Source: CAAGNP01 sp964611185 (lineage in GTDB: Bacteria; Bacteroidota; Bacteroidia; Bacteroidales; UBA932). Taken from it: a stretch of DNA of 64,000 bases. The DNA is taken from contig CAZSXE010000001.1 of the NCBI GenBank assembly GCA_964611185.1, positions 1 through 64,000 on the forward strand. Reading direction: 5' to 3'. Positions 1 through 9,725 of the stretch are shown in pieces. Each line of letters opens with the position of its first letter. The first letter of the stretch is position 1. The notes under the pieces were generated by a model. The model did no database searches. It worked only from the letters and a program-made list of their open reading frames with translations, and was not told the origin of the DNA. The position numbers and the translations under genes are program-made.

Positions 1-59
1 CATACAGCTTTCGAGAAATTGCAGATCTAAGACAAATTATTGCAGAAGAAACAAATTAA
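1..59 (+). CDS. 3' end of an unidentified protein (partial)
   Basis: An open frame enters from the left edge and ends with TAA at 57-59. Its last residues read YSFREIADLRQIIAEETN. The frame is followed within a few bases by a strong terminator hairpin, which supports a real gene end. The fragment is too short to assign to a family. One other frame is also open through this short stretch, so the call rests mainly on the stop-then-terminator arrangement and the plausible residue composition. Confidence 0.4.
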   Translation, partial: YSFREIADLRQIIAEETN

Positions 60-60
60 A

Positions 61-90
61 AAAAGTGCCTCGATAAAAGGCACTTTTTTT
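61..90. terminator. Bidirectional rho-independent terminator
   Basis: A 10-bp perfect stem (AAAAGTGCCT at 61-70 pairs with 78-87) encloses a 7-base loop. T-runs flank it on both strands. It lies between the gene end entering from the left and the stop codon of the tricorn-like gene, so it probably ends transcription from both sides. Confidence 0.85.
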
Positions 91-92
91 AT

Positions 93-3000
93 TTAGGGCA
101 TTACTCGCGGAGAGGGAACATCCGGTAGAGGCTTGTATTCTTTAAGCTCTTCGAGCAATACTTCAATCGCTTTGTCAAGCTGAGCATCGTGACCGAGATA
201 ATCTTCAAACGGATTGATATCCACTACTATATCGGGATCTATTCCGTGATTTTCAACTATCCATTCCCCATCTATCGAGTAGGATGTAAAGAAAGGGGTG
301 CGGACATCCTGACCATCCACATATTGTTTAGATCCAGAAATGCCGACTATCCCTCCCCAAGTGCGTGTCCCAATAATCTTACCAAGTCTTAGCTTTTGGA
401 ATCCGTAAGGAAACAAATCACCATCTGATGATGAGTATTTGTCCACAAGACATACCTTGGGTCCGTAATGGGTCGATTCCGGGATGGTCGAGGGGATAAT
501 GCTACCGTTGCGAGCCATATTCATCCTATAAACTTCTCTCTGAAGCCTTTCTATAATCATAGGTGATACATTTCCGCCTCCGTTCATCCTGTCGTCAATA
601 ATCAGAGCTTTTTTATCAAGCTGCGTATAAAACAGCTTTGTAAACTCATCGAGGCCGGCTGTACTCATATCGGGTATGTGAATATAACCTATCTCCCCGT
701 TAGAAGCCTCTTCTACCTTCTTTATATTGTTTTGGACCCACTCGTGGTAAGCAAGCTGAATCTCACTATCGATGGGCTTGACATAGATGATTTTAGCACC
801 ATCTTCGGTAGCTTTGGAATTCACCTTTAGTGATACGATTTCACCTGCTTTACCTATCAGCGGCTTGTAAATAGAGTGGAGTCCCCTGCAATCTATGCCG
901 TTCACTGCAAGGATATAATCACCTTCCGATACCCCAAGTCCCGGTTCATTCAGAGGTGAACGCTTGTCAGAAGTCCACTCCTGACCCTTAAAGATTTTGT
1001 CGATTTTATAAAAACCGGACTTATCTTTGGAAAACTTACCTCCGAGCAGACCTGTTTTGATCTGATCGGCGCGCGGAGCATCACCGGTAGTTACATAGGA
1101 GTGTCCCACATTAAGTTCGCTTATCATCTCTCCTATGATATATGTAAGGTCCTGTCTGTGTTTTACATAAGGGAGAAGCACTGCGTATTTGTCATGAATA
1201 CCTTTCCAGTCCTTTCCGTGCATGTTTTCGAGATAGAAATAATCGCGGAAGACTCTCCATGTCTCATCAAATATCTGTTTCCATTCCTGCGGATAGTCGA
1301 TCATAACCCTCATTCCAGAAGTGGGAACATTCTTATCTCCCTTGAAGCCTTTAGTGGAGACTACGCAAAGTCCCCCATTTTCATAAATTAATGCTTTTGT
1401 CCCATCGGGGGTAATCGCATTGATTCTCGATTTGGTAACAGAAGAAATCTTCATATCTTTCATCGATATTTTTTTCGTTTCCCCGTTGGAATTATAATAC
1501 AGACAATCATCGTACCCTCCGTATAGCATATATCTTCCCGCTTCGAGTGGAAGGGGAGAGGCTCTTTCGATGATACCGTCCATTTCTACTTTCATAGTGG
1601 GCTTCACCGTCTCTTTGGATGCGGATTTCCCCTTTTTACCTTTCTCCTTATCTTTCGGAGTCTCCTCTTTCTCCTCTTTCTCTCCTTTCTCGGCCGAGGC
1701 CAATCGGTATTCGTCTCCGTTTATGAGTGTGGGGTTATGTGTCTGTTTTGAAAGTGGAATTACAAATACATAACTGTTGAGAGAGTATATTGCATTCCAT
1801 TCCACGAATGAATATCGGCTCTCAAAATTTCTGAAAGAGGTGTAAAATAGATACTTACCATCTTGAGAAAAGCACGGATTGGAGGAGTCAAACCATTTCG
1901 AGGTGACAGGGTAGTGCTTATCTCTCACGATGTCGTAGAGATAAACTACTGATATGTTATTTTTGGCGGTAGCCGAATATGTGATGAATGAACCGTCGTC
2001 TGATATGTTATAGTCTCTTATTCCGCCGTAATCTCCTTTAAAAATCGTTTTAACGCTTTTAGTAGAAATATCAACAGAACACAATTCTTTCTTTTCTGTG
2101 GTAAAGAGGAGCTTTTTGGAATCGGGTGTCCATCTTAAATCCTGTGGGTATCCGTTTGAAAAATCAGTGATACATCTGACATCATCTATCTTCTGAGGAT
2201 CAAGGAGATAGATCTGATATTCGCCGGAGCGGTCAGAGAAAAATGCGATATTTCGTCCATCGGGAGACCATCGAGGTTCTCTTTCATGTGAAGAAGAGGT
2301 CCCGGGAGTGAGATTGTATGTGGCACCGGTGGCGGCCGGCATTGATAGAATATCGCCTCTTACTGTGGCTATCACCCTCTCCCCGTCGGGAGAAAGCTCG
2401 TAACCACCTCTTCCGAGCCTGAATCCGTTAATGTGACCGAATGCCGGGGAGAACTCGCTGCGAGCGTAAATATCATCGGAATGGAGTGTGATATTAACTT
2501 TTTCATATTTTTTATCCTTAATGGAATATTTGTAAATATAACCTCCATTTTCAAAAACTATATAATCTGCTGAATATGAGGGGAATTTGCAGTCATACTC
2601 TGTGAAGTCGGTAATTTTGGCAATCTGCTTCGAGTCGGTATTGTAGCAAAACAGATTCATTGTGTGGTCGCGGTCAGAAAGGAAGTAAATTTCATTTTCC
2701 ACCCACATCGGGAAAATGTCCTGAGCATCGTTATTGGTTATATTGACGAGAGATGTACTTCCTGTTTTGTTTATCCATATATCATCAGCCTGACCCCCTC
2801 TGTAGTATTTCCAAGTACGAAATTCTCGAAACATACGGTTCATTGCAAGCTCCTTTCCGTCAGGGGAATATGAGCAGAACCCCCCTTCGGTAGTGGGTAT
2901 TTGCTTGAGGTCACCCCCTTCGGCAGGCACTTGATACAGAAGCCCTCTCAGCCCCGAAAAAGTAAACCATCTTGTACGAAAAACGATATTTTTGCCATCA

Positions 3001-3374
3001 GGGGTCCAGCACATTACTATGTTGTTAGGGCCCATTCTGTCTCCAATATCATCTCTGTCGAGGGCAGCGGTATATGTAATCCTTGTGGGGGTCCCTCCTT
3101 CAGAGGGAATTGTATATACTTCGGTGTTTCCGTCATATTGCCCTGTAAAGGCTATGGTTTTTCCGTCAGGAGAGAATCTTGAAAACATTTCAAAACCGAT
3201 ATGGTTTGTCAATTTTTGAGCTTCCCCGCCGTTAACAGAGACACTGTAGAGATCTCCGGCGTATGTGAAAGCGATTTTGTCACCTCCCACAGATGGAAAG
3301 CGAAGAAGTCTTGCCTCTTCCGAATATGCCAATATCGGAACAAGTATAAGAAAACAACATATAAATTTGCGCAT
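93..3374 (-). CDS. Tricorn-type S41 protease with beta-propeller and PDZ domains
   Basis: This is a large secreted or periplasmic serine protease, 1093 residues, the usual size for tricorn protease homologues. The N-terminus is a signal peptide (MRKFICCFLILVPILAYS). Residues about 25-500 carry repeated WD40-like/PD40 blades of the form FSPDGKxIAF. A PDZ domain follows the linker region, and the C-terminal third is an S41 catalytic core. A GHSYV motif near residue 760 supplies the probable catalytic His, a GGGNV motif lies near 933, and SSSDGD near 982 supplies the probable nucleophilic Ser. A highly charged Lys/Glu linker sits at about 562-592. The start lies 11 bases after the yicC stop on the same strand, so the two are probably co-transcribed. 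The family degrades peptides; the substrate here is unknown. Confidence 0.92.
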   Translation of the reverse strand: MRKFICCFLILVPILAYSEEARLLRFPSVGGDKIAFTYAGDLYSVSVNGGEAQKLTNHIGFEMFSRFSPDGKTIAFTGQYDGNTEVYTIPSEGGTPTRITYTAALDRDDIGDRMGPNNIVMCWTPDGKNIVFRTRWFTFSGLRGLLYQVPAEGGDLKQIPTTEGGFCSYSPDGKELAMNRMFREFRTWKYYRGGQADDIWINKTGSTSLVNITNNDAQDIFPMWVENEIYFLSDRDHTMNLFCYNTDSKQIAKITDFTEYDCKFPSYSADYIVFENGGYIYKYSIKDKKYEKVNITLHSDDIYARSEFSPAFGHINGFRLGRGGYELSPDGERVIATVRGDILSMPAATGATYNLTPGTSSSHEREPRWSPDGRNIAFFSDRSGEYQIYLLDPQKIDDVRCITDFSNGYPQDLRWTPDSKKLLFTTEKKELCSVDISTKSVKTIFKGDYGGIRDYNISDDGSFITYSATAKNNISVVYLYDIVRDKHYPVTSKWFDSSNPCFSQDGKYLFYTSFRNFESRYSFVEWNAIYSLNSYVFVIPLSKQTHNPTLINGDEYRLASAEKGEKEEKEETPKDKEKGKKGKSASKETVKPTMKVEMDGIIERASPLPLEAGRYMLYGGYDDCLYYNSNGETKKISMKDMKISSVTKSRINAITPDGTKALIYENGGLCVVSTKGFKGDKNVPTSGMRVMIDYPQEWKQIFDETWRVFRDYFYLENMHGKDWKGIHDKYAVLLPYVKHRQDLTYIIGEMISELNVGHSYVTTGDAPRADQIKTGLLGGKFSKDKSGFYKIDKIFKGQEWTSDKRSPLNEPGLGVSEGDYILAVNGIDCRGLHSIYKPLIGKAGEIVSLKVNSKATEDGAKIIYVKPIDSEIQLAYHEWVQNNIKKVEEASNGEIGYIHIPDMSTAGLDEFTKLFYTQLDKKALIIDDRMNGGGNVSPMIIERLQREVYRMNMARNGSIIPSTIPESTHYGPKVCLVDKYSSSDGDLFPYGFQKLRLGKIIGTRTWGGIVGISGSKQYVDGQDVRTPFFTSYSIDGEWIVENHGIDPDIVVDINPFEDYLGHDAQLDKAIEVLLEELKEYKPLPDVPSPRVMP

Positions 3375-3385
3375 AAATAATGGAT

Positions 3386-4264
3386 TTATAATATATTAAG
3401 TGATTGTTCTTTAATCTTTTCGAGTTCATCTTTCATTTTTACTACCCATTTCTGAATCTCAGAATGGTTTGCTTTGGAACCCATTGTATTAATTTCGCGT
3501 CCCATTTCCTGAGCTATGAAACCAATTTTTTTACCGGGGAACTCCTCTTTGTCTATCGTCTCCTTAAAGTATTTGCAGTGCTGTCTGAGCCGCACTTTTT
3601 CCTCATTTATATCGAGCTTTTCGACATAAAAAATGATCTCCTGTTCAAGTCTGTTCTGATCCGGGGTGGTCTCAAGCTCCGATATTCTCGAACGGAGTCT
3701 CTCTTTTATGGAAGTGATCCGTTCTTTTTCATATTTTTCCACTTCAGATACGAACGATTCGATGAGTTCTGCCCGTTTATAGATATCATTTCTCAAAATA
3801 GCTCCTTCTTTCTGCCTGAAGGCAATCAAATGGCTTACTGCCTCTAAGATACATTTGTTGAGCTCTTCCCAGCTGTCTTCGCTGAGCTCTGTCTTCTGAG
3901 TGTCAATGACATCGGGAAGTTTCAGAAGTGCAGGTAGCAGCCCTGTGGCATCGCACAATGGGAGTTCGGTGCTATTTCGGACTTCGTCCAATTGGTGAAG
4001 ATATCCCACCAAAAGAGGGATGTTGATTTTCTTCTGGGGAGGAGTGCCGATGTATTCGACATTTATGTAGAGATCTATATTTCCCCTTACAAGTAAACTT
4101 GAGATGGCTTGGCGCACTTCAAGCTCCTTCTCTCTCGGGATTAAGGATGTTTTGATGGCGAAATCGAATGTCTTCCCGTTTAGAGAGCGTATTTCGACTG
4201 TAAATTTCTCATTAAGAGCGGTGGTGGTTTCGGCTTTTCCATAGCCGGTCATAGATTGAATCAT
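3386..4264 (-). CDS. yicC: YicC family protein (putative endoribonuclease)
   Basis: At 292 residues the protein has the normal length for the YicC/YloC family. It opens with the hallmark MIQSMTGYGKAE and ends with the conserved C-terminal region (KIGFIAQEMGREINTMGSKA, then EIQKWVVKMKDELEKIKEQSLNIL-like helix). Family members are cytoplasmic and in E. coli YicC has been linked to RNA degradation; the exact role in Bacteroidota is not established. The middle part is rich in charged helices. It is divergent from glnS and upstream of the tricorn-like gene in the same direction with an 11-base gap, suggesting a two-gene operon. Confidence 0.93.
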   Translation of the reverse strand: MIQSMTGYGKAETTTALNEKFTVEIRSLNGKTFDFAIKTSLIPREKELEVRQAISSLLVRGNIDLYINVEYIGTPPQKKINIPLLVGYLHQLDEVRNSTELPLCDATGLLPALLKLPDVIDTQKTELSEDSWEELNKCILEAVSHLIAFRQKEGAILRNDIYKRAELIESFVSEVEKYEKERITSIKERLRSRISELETTPDQNRLEQEIIFYVEKLDINEEKVRLRQHCKYFKETIDKEEFPGKKIGFIAQEMGREINTMGSKANHSEIQKWVVKMKDELEKIKEQSLNIL

Positions 4265-4306
4265 ATTATTATTGTGTTACAACTCGTAAAATTAAAGATA
4301 ATAAAT

Positions 4307-4314
4307 TACCTTTG
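4307..4314 (+). promoter_or_regulatory. Bacteroidota -7 box of glnS
   Basis: TACCTTTG matches the TAnnTTTG consensus and lies 29 bases upstream of the glnS ATG, in the short divergent spacer with yicC. No clear TTTG -33 element is visible at the expected distance. Confidence 0.6.
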
Positions 4315-4343
4315 CAATATATTTTTTTCTAATATTTACATCA

Positions 4344-6011
4344 ATGGAAGAAGTTAAAAAAGAACCTGCTGAAGTTAAACCTCTCAATTTTATCGAAGAG
4401 ATTATCGAGAATGATCTCGCTTCGGGGAGACACAAAACGGTATTGACCCGTTTTCCACCCGAACCCAACGGTTATTTGCACATAGGACACGCCAAGAGCA
4501 TTTGTCTGAATTTCGGACTTGCCCGACAGTATGGAGGTAAGACTAATCTTCGATTTGATGATACTAATCCTGTGAAAGAGGATACAGAGTATGTAGATTC
4601 CATTAAAAATGATATACAGTGGCTTGGCTTTAACTGGGCGGCGGAGTATTATGCATCTGATTATTTCGATCAGCTTTATCAGTGGGCAGTGAAGCTCATT
4701 AAAATGGGTCTTGCTTATGTCGATGATCAGACTCAGGAGGAGATCCGCAGCGGTAGGGGCACTGTTCAGACCCCGGGGACCAACAGTCCTTACAGAGATA
4801 GAAGTGTAGAGGAAAATTTGGATCTTTTCCGCCGGATGAAAGAGGGTGAATTTGAAGACGGTTCACGAGTTTTAAGGGCGAAGATAGATATGGCCAACTC
4901 CAATATGATGTTCCGCGACCCTCTCATGTATAGGATTCTCCATACCGACCACCATAGAACAGGTAATAAATGGTGTATTTATCCCATGTATGATTACGCA
5001 CACGGCCAGTGCGATTCTATAGAAAACATTACACATTCTATATGTACTCTTGAATTTGATGTTCATAGGCCTCTATATGACTGGTTTATCGATAAATTGG
5101 GAATTTTCCCATCGCATCAGTATGAATTTGCAAGGCTGAATCTGACCTATACTGTTATGAGTAAGAGAAAACTTCTCGAACTTGTAAAAAATAATTTTGT
5201 TACGGGGTGGGATGATCCGAGGATGCCTACTATTTGCGGCCTTCGTCGCAGGGGTTATACTCCCGAGAGCATAAGGGCATTTGCCGAGAAAGTAGGGGTG
5301 GCCAAACGCGATAATATCATCGATCTTTCTTTGCTTGAGTGGTGTCTTAGAGATGACCTTAACAGGCGTTCCAATAGATATATGGCAGTTCTGAATCCTG
5401 TCAAGTTGGTCATAGATAATTGGCCCGAAGGGCTTGAAACTGATTATTGCACCGCTCCGCGCAATCAGGAGAATCCCGATGAGGGAAGTCGCACTATCGC
5501 CTTTACGAAGGAATTGTTCATAGAACGGGAAGACTTTATGGAAGAGCCTCCCAAGAAGTTTTTCAGATTGCGCCCCGGCGGGGAAGTGCGTTTGAAATAT
5601 TCATATATTGTCAGATGCGAGAGCATTGTCAAAGACGAAAATGGCAATATAACGGAAATTCACTGTTCTTATGATCCCTCTACTAAGCCGGGTGTAGGAG
5701 AGTGGCGTTCTGTAAAAGGCACAATTCATTGGGTGTCAGCCCAATACGCTAAACATGCAGAAGTTCGCCTCTATGACAGATTATTTACTGAGCCAGATAT
5801 GGGTGGTATTCCTGAGGGGAAAGATTATAAGTCATATCTTAATCCCGACTCTCTGATAGTGAAAGATGCTCTTGTGGAGCCGAATCTTCTTGAGGATAAT
5901 TCGGGTATAGCTGTTCAGTTTGAAAGAAACGGTTATTATGTTATGGATGCCGATTCTAAGCCCGGTCATCCTGTGTTTAATAAAGCGACCGGATTAAAAA
6001 GCAGTTTTTAA
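4344..6011 (+). CDS. glnS: Glutaminyl-tRNA synthetase
   Basis: This cytoplasmic class I aminoacyl-tRNA synthetase charges tRNA-Gln directly. It has 555 residues, typical of bacterial GlnRS. The HIGH signature is intact at residues 46-49 (PNGYLHIGHAKS) and the KMSKS-type loop reads VMSKRKL near residue 271. The N-terminal catalytic domain contains the GlnRS-type FRDPLMYR and HDYAHG-like segments that separate it from bacterial GluRS. The C-terminal half is the beta-barrel anticodon-binding domain (for example FFRLRPGGEVRLKYSYIV). Two downstream genes follow at 9 and 12 bases on the same strand, suggesting an operon. Confidence 0.97.
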   Translation: MEEVKKEPAEVKPLNFIEEIIENDLASGRHKTVLTRFPPEPNGYLHIGHAKSICLNFGLARQYGGKTNLRFDDTNPVKEDTEYVDSIKNDIQWLGFNWAAEYYASDYFDQLYQWAVKLIKMGLAYVDDQTQEEIRSGRGTVQTPGTNSPYRDRSVEENLDLFRRMKEGEFEDGSRVLRAKIDMANSNMMFRDPLMYRILHTDHHRTGNKWCIYPMYDYAHGQCDSIENITHSICTLEFDVHRPLYDWFIDKLGIFPSHQYEFARLNLTYTVMSKRKLLELVKNNFVTGWDDPRMPTICGLRRRGYTPESIRAFAEKVGVAKRDNIIDLSLLEWCLRDDLNRRSNRYMAVLNPVKLVIDNWPEGLETDYCTAPRNQENPDEGSRTIAFTKELFIEREDFMEEPPKKFFRLRPGGEVRLKYSYIVRCESIVKDENGNITEIHCSYDPSTKPGVGEWRSVKGTIHWVSAQYAKHAEVRLYDRLFTEPDMGGIPEGKDYKSYLNPDSLIVKDALVEPNLLEDNSGIAVQFERNGYYVMDADSKPGHPVFNKATGLKSSF

Positions 6012-6020
6012 TTGATTTTT

Positions 6021-6404
6021 ATGAGAAAATTACTTTTAATAACATTTATTTCATTGTTTGCAAGTGCCTTTATGTGTAGTTCGTCAGATACTTTCTCCAA
6101 AATGCCTTTTAAAAAATCAGAAATATCTGATACCAAAACTACTTACAGAGCGGTGGCAAGCGGTTCTTCTTCTATGATGAATATTGCTCGCAGTAATGCT
6201 ATGAACAGCTGTCGTGTGGAACTTGCTAAAAAAGCGGGATTAACCAAAGAAATTGAGGTGAAAGATAGCGATGGAAATGTTGTTAAAAAAACAGTGATTG
6301 AAGGGACACTTCGCAATGTAAAAGTTATTAAAAATAAGATGGAAGCAGACCCTAAGACGGAAATATATACTTGCTGGATTATAATGGAGATGCCTCGAAA
6401 ATAA
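6021..6404 (+). CDS. LPP20-like secreted protein
   Basis: A 127-residue protein with an N-terminal signal sequence (MRKLLLITFISLFASAF). A Cys follows directly, but the residue before it is Met, so the lipobox is poor and lipoprotein status is uncertain. The mature part has the pattern YRAVASGSS..MNIARSNAM..CRVELAKKAG, then a short EGTLRNVKVIKNK strand and YTCWIIMEM, which resembles LPP20-family proteins as I recall them. I chose ATG 6021 rather than TTG 6012 because the signal peptide then begins at Met. It lies between glnS and nfo with short spacers. Its function is unknown. Confidence 0.8.
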   Translation: MRKLLLITFISLFASAFMCSSSDTFSKMPFKKSEISDTKTTYRAVASGSSSMMNIARSNAMNSCRVELAKKAGLTKEIEVKDSDGNVVKKTVIEGTLRNVKVIKNKMEADPKTEIYTCWIIMEMPRK

Positions 6405-6416
6405 TAGTTTATTATT

Positions 6417-7334
6417 ATGAATAAATATATAGGAGCTCATGTAAGCGCATCGGGGGGTGTAGAGAATGCACCTGTTAATGCTCGGGAAATCGGCGCTACG
6501 GCGTTTGCCCTTTTTACCAAGAATCAAAAACAATGGGTGGCTCCTCCGCTTTCGGGGAAAAGCATTGAATTGTTTAAAGAGCGTTGCCGTGAATTCGGTT
6601 TTTCATGCAGCTCTGTACTTCCACACGATAGTTACCTTATTAATCTCGGTCATCCTCAGGAGGAGGGACTGGCCCGTTCTCGTGCCGCTTTTGTCGATGA
6701 GATGGCAAGGTGTGCGGAGCTTGGTCTTGATCGTCTGAATTTTCACCCCGGTAGTCATCTTAATCTTATTTCGGAGACGGAATGTCTCAGAAGGATTGCT
6801 GAGTCTATAAATATTGCCCTTGACAAGACGGCTGGTGTGAGTGCCGTTATCGAAAATACGGCAGGTCAAGGTTCCAACATGGGGTATAGATTTGAACATC
6901 TTGCTGAAATTATCGATCAGGTGGAGGATAAATCTCGCGTGGGGGTGTGTATCGATACTTGCCATGCTTTTGCTGCCGGTTATAATCTTCTCACGACCGA
7001 TTCCTCGGATAAAGAAGAGAATCTTTTTGCTTCAATTGATGCTGAAAGCTCTTCGGTATCTCCTTTTAAAACAGCATTTTCCGAGTTTGATCGTATTGTG
7101 GGGTTCCAATATTTGCGAGGGATGCATCTGAATGATGCTAAGAAACCTCTTGGATCAAAAGTGGATAGGCATGACAGCCTCGGTAAAGGGACTCTCGGAA
7201 TAGAGGTGTTTAAAACCATCGTGCAGGATCCTCGATTTGATAATATCCCGTTGATTCTCGAAACGCCCGATCCGGAGCTTTGGCCTTCAGAAATAGCGCA
7301 GTTAATAGCGTGGGCCCGTTTATCAGATTTGTAA
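6417..7334 (+). CDS. nfo: Endonuclease IV (AP endonuclease)
   Basis: This enzyme cleaves DNA at abasic sites during base excision repair and carries three metal ions in a TIM barrel. It has 305 residues, slightly longer than the roughly 280 of E. coli Nfo. Family signatures are visible in order: GAHVSASGGVENAP at residue 4, LPHDSYLINLGHP, NFHPGSHL, VIENTAGQGSNMGYRFEHLAEII, VCIDTCHAFAAGY, MHLNDAKKPLGSKVDRHDSLGKG and LILETPDP at the C-terminus. The metal-binding His, Glu and Asp positions lie in these blocks. It is the last gene of the glnS run and is convergent with recG. Confidence 0.97.
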   Translation: MNKYIGAHVSASGGVENAPVNAREIGATAFALFTKNQKQWVAPPLSGKSIELFKERCREFGFSCSSVLPHDSYLINLGHPQEEGLARSRAAFVDEMARCAELGLDRLNFHPGSHLNLISETECLRRIAESINIALDKTAGVSAVIENTAGQGSNMGYRFEHLAEIIDQVEDKSRVGVCIDTCHAFAAGYNLLTTDSSDKEENLFASIDAESSSVSPFKTAFSEFDRIVGFQYLRGMHLNDAKKPLGSKVDRHDSLGKGTLGIEVFKTIVQDPRFDNIPLILETPDPELWPSEIAQLIAWARLSDL

Positions 7335-7398
7335 TTCTCCCGCAGTTCTGCGCCATAAGTGTTTTGCAGGGCGAGTGATGAGCCTTATGCGGAGTATG

Positions 7399-9668
7399 TC
7401 AGCTGATTTTTGAATAATCAACTTCTTCAGCGGCACCTGACCCCCTTATTGAGCGAAGCTGACTGACTAAAATGGAGTTTTCCTGTTTTTGAAGGNNNNN
7501 NNNNNNNNNNNNNNNNNNNNNNNNNNNNNNNNNNNNNNNNNNNNNNNNNNNNNNNNNNNNNNNNNNNNNNNNNNNNNNNNNNNNNNNNNNNNNNNCCCCC
7601 TTATTGAGCGAAGCTGACTGACTAAAATGGAGTTTTCCTGTTTTTGAAGGAGAGGATCTTCATCGAGGATAGCTTGGGCGGCATCTCTGGCCATAATAAG
7701 AATTTGCGTATCCTTTGCGAGGTCTGATATGTGAAGGTCGATGGCAAGACCGCTCTGCTGGGTCCCTTCGATATCGCCCGGTCCTCTCATTCTCATATCT
7801 GCCTCGGCAAGCTCGAACCCGTCATTTGTGGAGCACATAAGCTCTATCCTCTGTCTCGATTCTTTGCTGAGCTTGTATGCTGTCATCAAGATGCAATATG
7901 ACCTTTCAGCACCTCTTCCCACCCTTCCTCTGAGCTGATGTAGCTGTGAAAGGCCGAATCTTTCTGCACTTTCTATCACCATAACCGAAGCATTGGGAAC
8001 ATCCACACCTACCTCGATGGCTGAAGTGGCAACCATTATATGGGCCTTTCCTTGTGCGAAAAGATTCATATCATAAGATTTATCATCACTTTTAAGCTGT
8101 CCGTGAACTACTGTCGTGATGTACTGCGGTCTTGGGAACACTCTCGTTATGGTCTCATAACCCTCTTCGAGATTTTTGTAATCCATGGTCTCTGATTCTT
8201 TTATCAATGGATAAACGATAAATATCTGCCTCCCTTTTGCTATTTCATCTTTAAGAAATGCGTACATCCGGTCTCTTTTAGATTCGGTAATATGAAGAGT
8301 CTGAACGGGTTTTCGCCCGGGGGGCAATTCATCGAGAACCGAAACATCGAGATCTCCGTAAAGGGTCATGGCGAGGGTGCGGGGGATGGGGGTAGCGGTC
8401 ATTACTAAGATGTGGGGGGTTACTTGAGATTTCATTCTCAGCTTCGCCCTCTGGTTTACACCGAAACGATGCTGCTCATCTATCACCACAAATCCCAAAT
8501 TTTTAAACTGCACTGTATCTTCTATAACTGCGTGTGTCCCGAAAAGAATATGGATGGAGCCGTCGAGAAGCCCTTTATGAATCTCCTTGCGCTCTTTCGC
8601 TTTTGTACTCCCTGTCAGCAGGGCCACTTTAATTCCTGAACCTTCGATGGTCTTAAATACACCGCTGTAATGCTGGTTTGCAAGAACCTCTGTCGGGGCC
8701 ATAATGCAGCTTTGATAACCATTGTCGGCAGAGAGAAGGGCAGTCAGGATAGCCACCATCGTCTTTCCGCTCCCCACATCTCCTTGAAGCAGTCTGTTCA
8801 TCTGTTTTCCGCTCATCATATCGGCTCTAATCTCTTTTATAACCCTTTTTTGAGCATCCGTGAGTTCAAAAGGAATATTTGCAAAACTTCTGTTGAAATA
8901 GTTACCTACCTTGGGCATAAGCACCCCTACCGATTCTCTCATTCTTACTTTTTTCTGCTTCAAAAGTGAAAGCTGAAGGTAAAACAGCTCTTCAAATTTA
9001 AGCCTTATCTGGGCCTTGCCCAATGATTGGAGATCTGTGGGAAAATGGATATTTTTCAGAGCAAATTTAAGGGGACACAAGTGGTGCTTTTGGATAATGT
9101 GTTCAGGAAGAGATTCGGGTATAAAATCGAGAAACTTGGAGACAAGATTCATCTCTAACTTGGTAAATGTCTTATTTCCTATCCCGTTTGAGCGTAATTT
9201 CTCAGTACTTGAATATACACCCATCATCGATGAGCCGTAGTTCATTATGTTTTCTCCTACCGGATCTATCTCGGGGTGGACTAAATTATAGGTGTCGTTG
9301 AAAATCGATGGTTTGCCGAATACAATATACTCTTTATTTGTGGCAAGTTTCTGCTCCATCCATTTTATCCCTTGAAAGAAAATCATATCAATATTTCCCG
9401 TACCGTCGCTCAATGTAGCTATCATCCTTTTACCCCGTTTTTCTCCTACTATGCTAATCTTCGATATTTTACCTCTAAGCTGGATATATGCCATAGATGT
9501 ATCTATCTCATTAATAGAGTAAATTTTACTTCTGTCGATATACCTGAATGGAAAAGTATATATGAGATCTCTGAAAGTGGCAATATTCAGCTCTTTCCCC
9601 AGAAGCTCAGCCCTTTTGGGCCCTATCCCCGGAAGAAATTGAATTTCTCTGTCAAGTATCTGTGCCAT
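7399..9668 (-). CDS. recG: ATP-dependent DNA helicase RecG, interrupted by a scaffold gap
   Basis: RecG remodels stalled forks and branched DNA. An N-terminal helix-hairpin-helix-like segment (FLPGIGPKRAELL) precedes the wedge/OB domain. The helicase core has Walker A GDVGSGKT near residue 300, a DEQHRFG box near 409, and the VMTATPIPRTLAMTLYGD and QLRGRVGRG motifs. The frame runs into N at 7595. Both sides of the gap carry the same 55 bp; joining them once keeps the frame and adds SGAAEEVDYSKIS before a TGA at 7399-7401, giving about 704 residues from the ATG at 9668. That start is preferred over 9677 because the upstream codons overlap a TATCTTTG -7 box (9675-9682). A frame reading through the Ns to 7467 is an artefact. 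Confidence 0.93.
7441..7495. repeat. Left copy of 55-bp contig-end overlap
   Basis: The 55 bases directly before the N run are identical to 7596-7650 directly after it. This is the pattern of two contigs that overlap by an assembly k-mer but were joined with Ns. It is not a biological repeat. Confidence 0.95.
7496..7595. other. Assembly gap (100 N)
   Basis: A run of exactly 100 N marks a scaffold join. Because the flanking 55 bp are duplicated, the real gap length is probably negative: removing 155 positions (one overlap copy plus the Ns) restores a complete recG frame. Confidence 0.97.
7596..7650. repeat. Right copy of 55-bp contig-end overlap
   Basis: Identical to 7441-7495 on the other side of the N gap. 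It encodes the recG segment ending in SQLRSIRG. Confidence 0.95.
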
Positions 9669-9725
9669 ATCAAACAAAGATAAAGAAAATTTTTTTAACT
9701 TGCAGCCTCAATTAATAACAATAAT

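Noticed and set aside
3404..3847. Plus-strand open frame of 147 codons antisense to yicC
   Set aside because: It is a shadow of yicC, with residue composition rich in Phe and Leu, and there is no promoter or recognisable domain.
7335..7398. Possible terminator between nfo and recG (CGCCATAAG/CTTATGCGG)
   Set aside because: The arms pair imperfectly over a long loop and no T-run follows on either strand.
7467..7650. recG C-terminus read through the N run to 7467
   Set aside because: The frame passes through unknown bases and duplicated contig ends; closing the overlap gives a better, in-frame end at 7399.
7441..7650. 55-bp direct repeat as a mobile-element target duplication
   Set aside because: The copies lie exactly at both borders of an artificial 100-N gap, the standard pattern of unmerged overlapping contigs.
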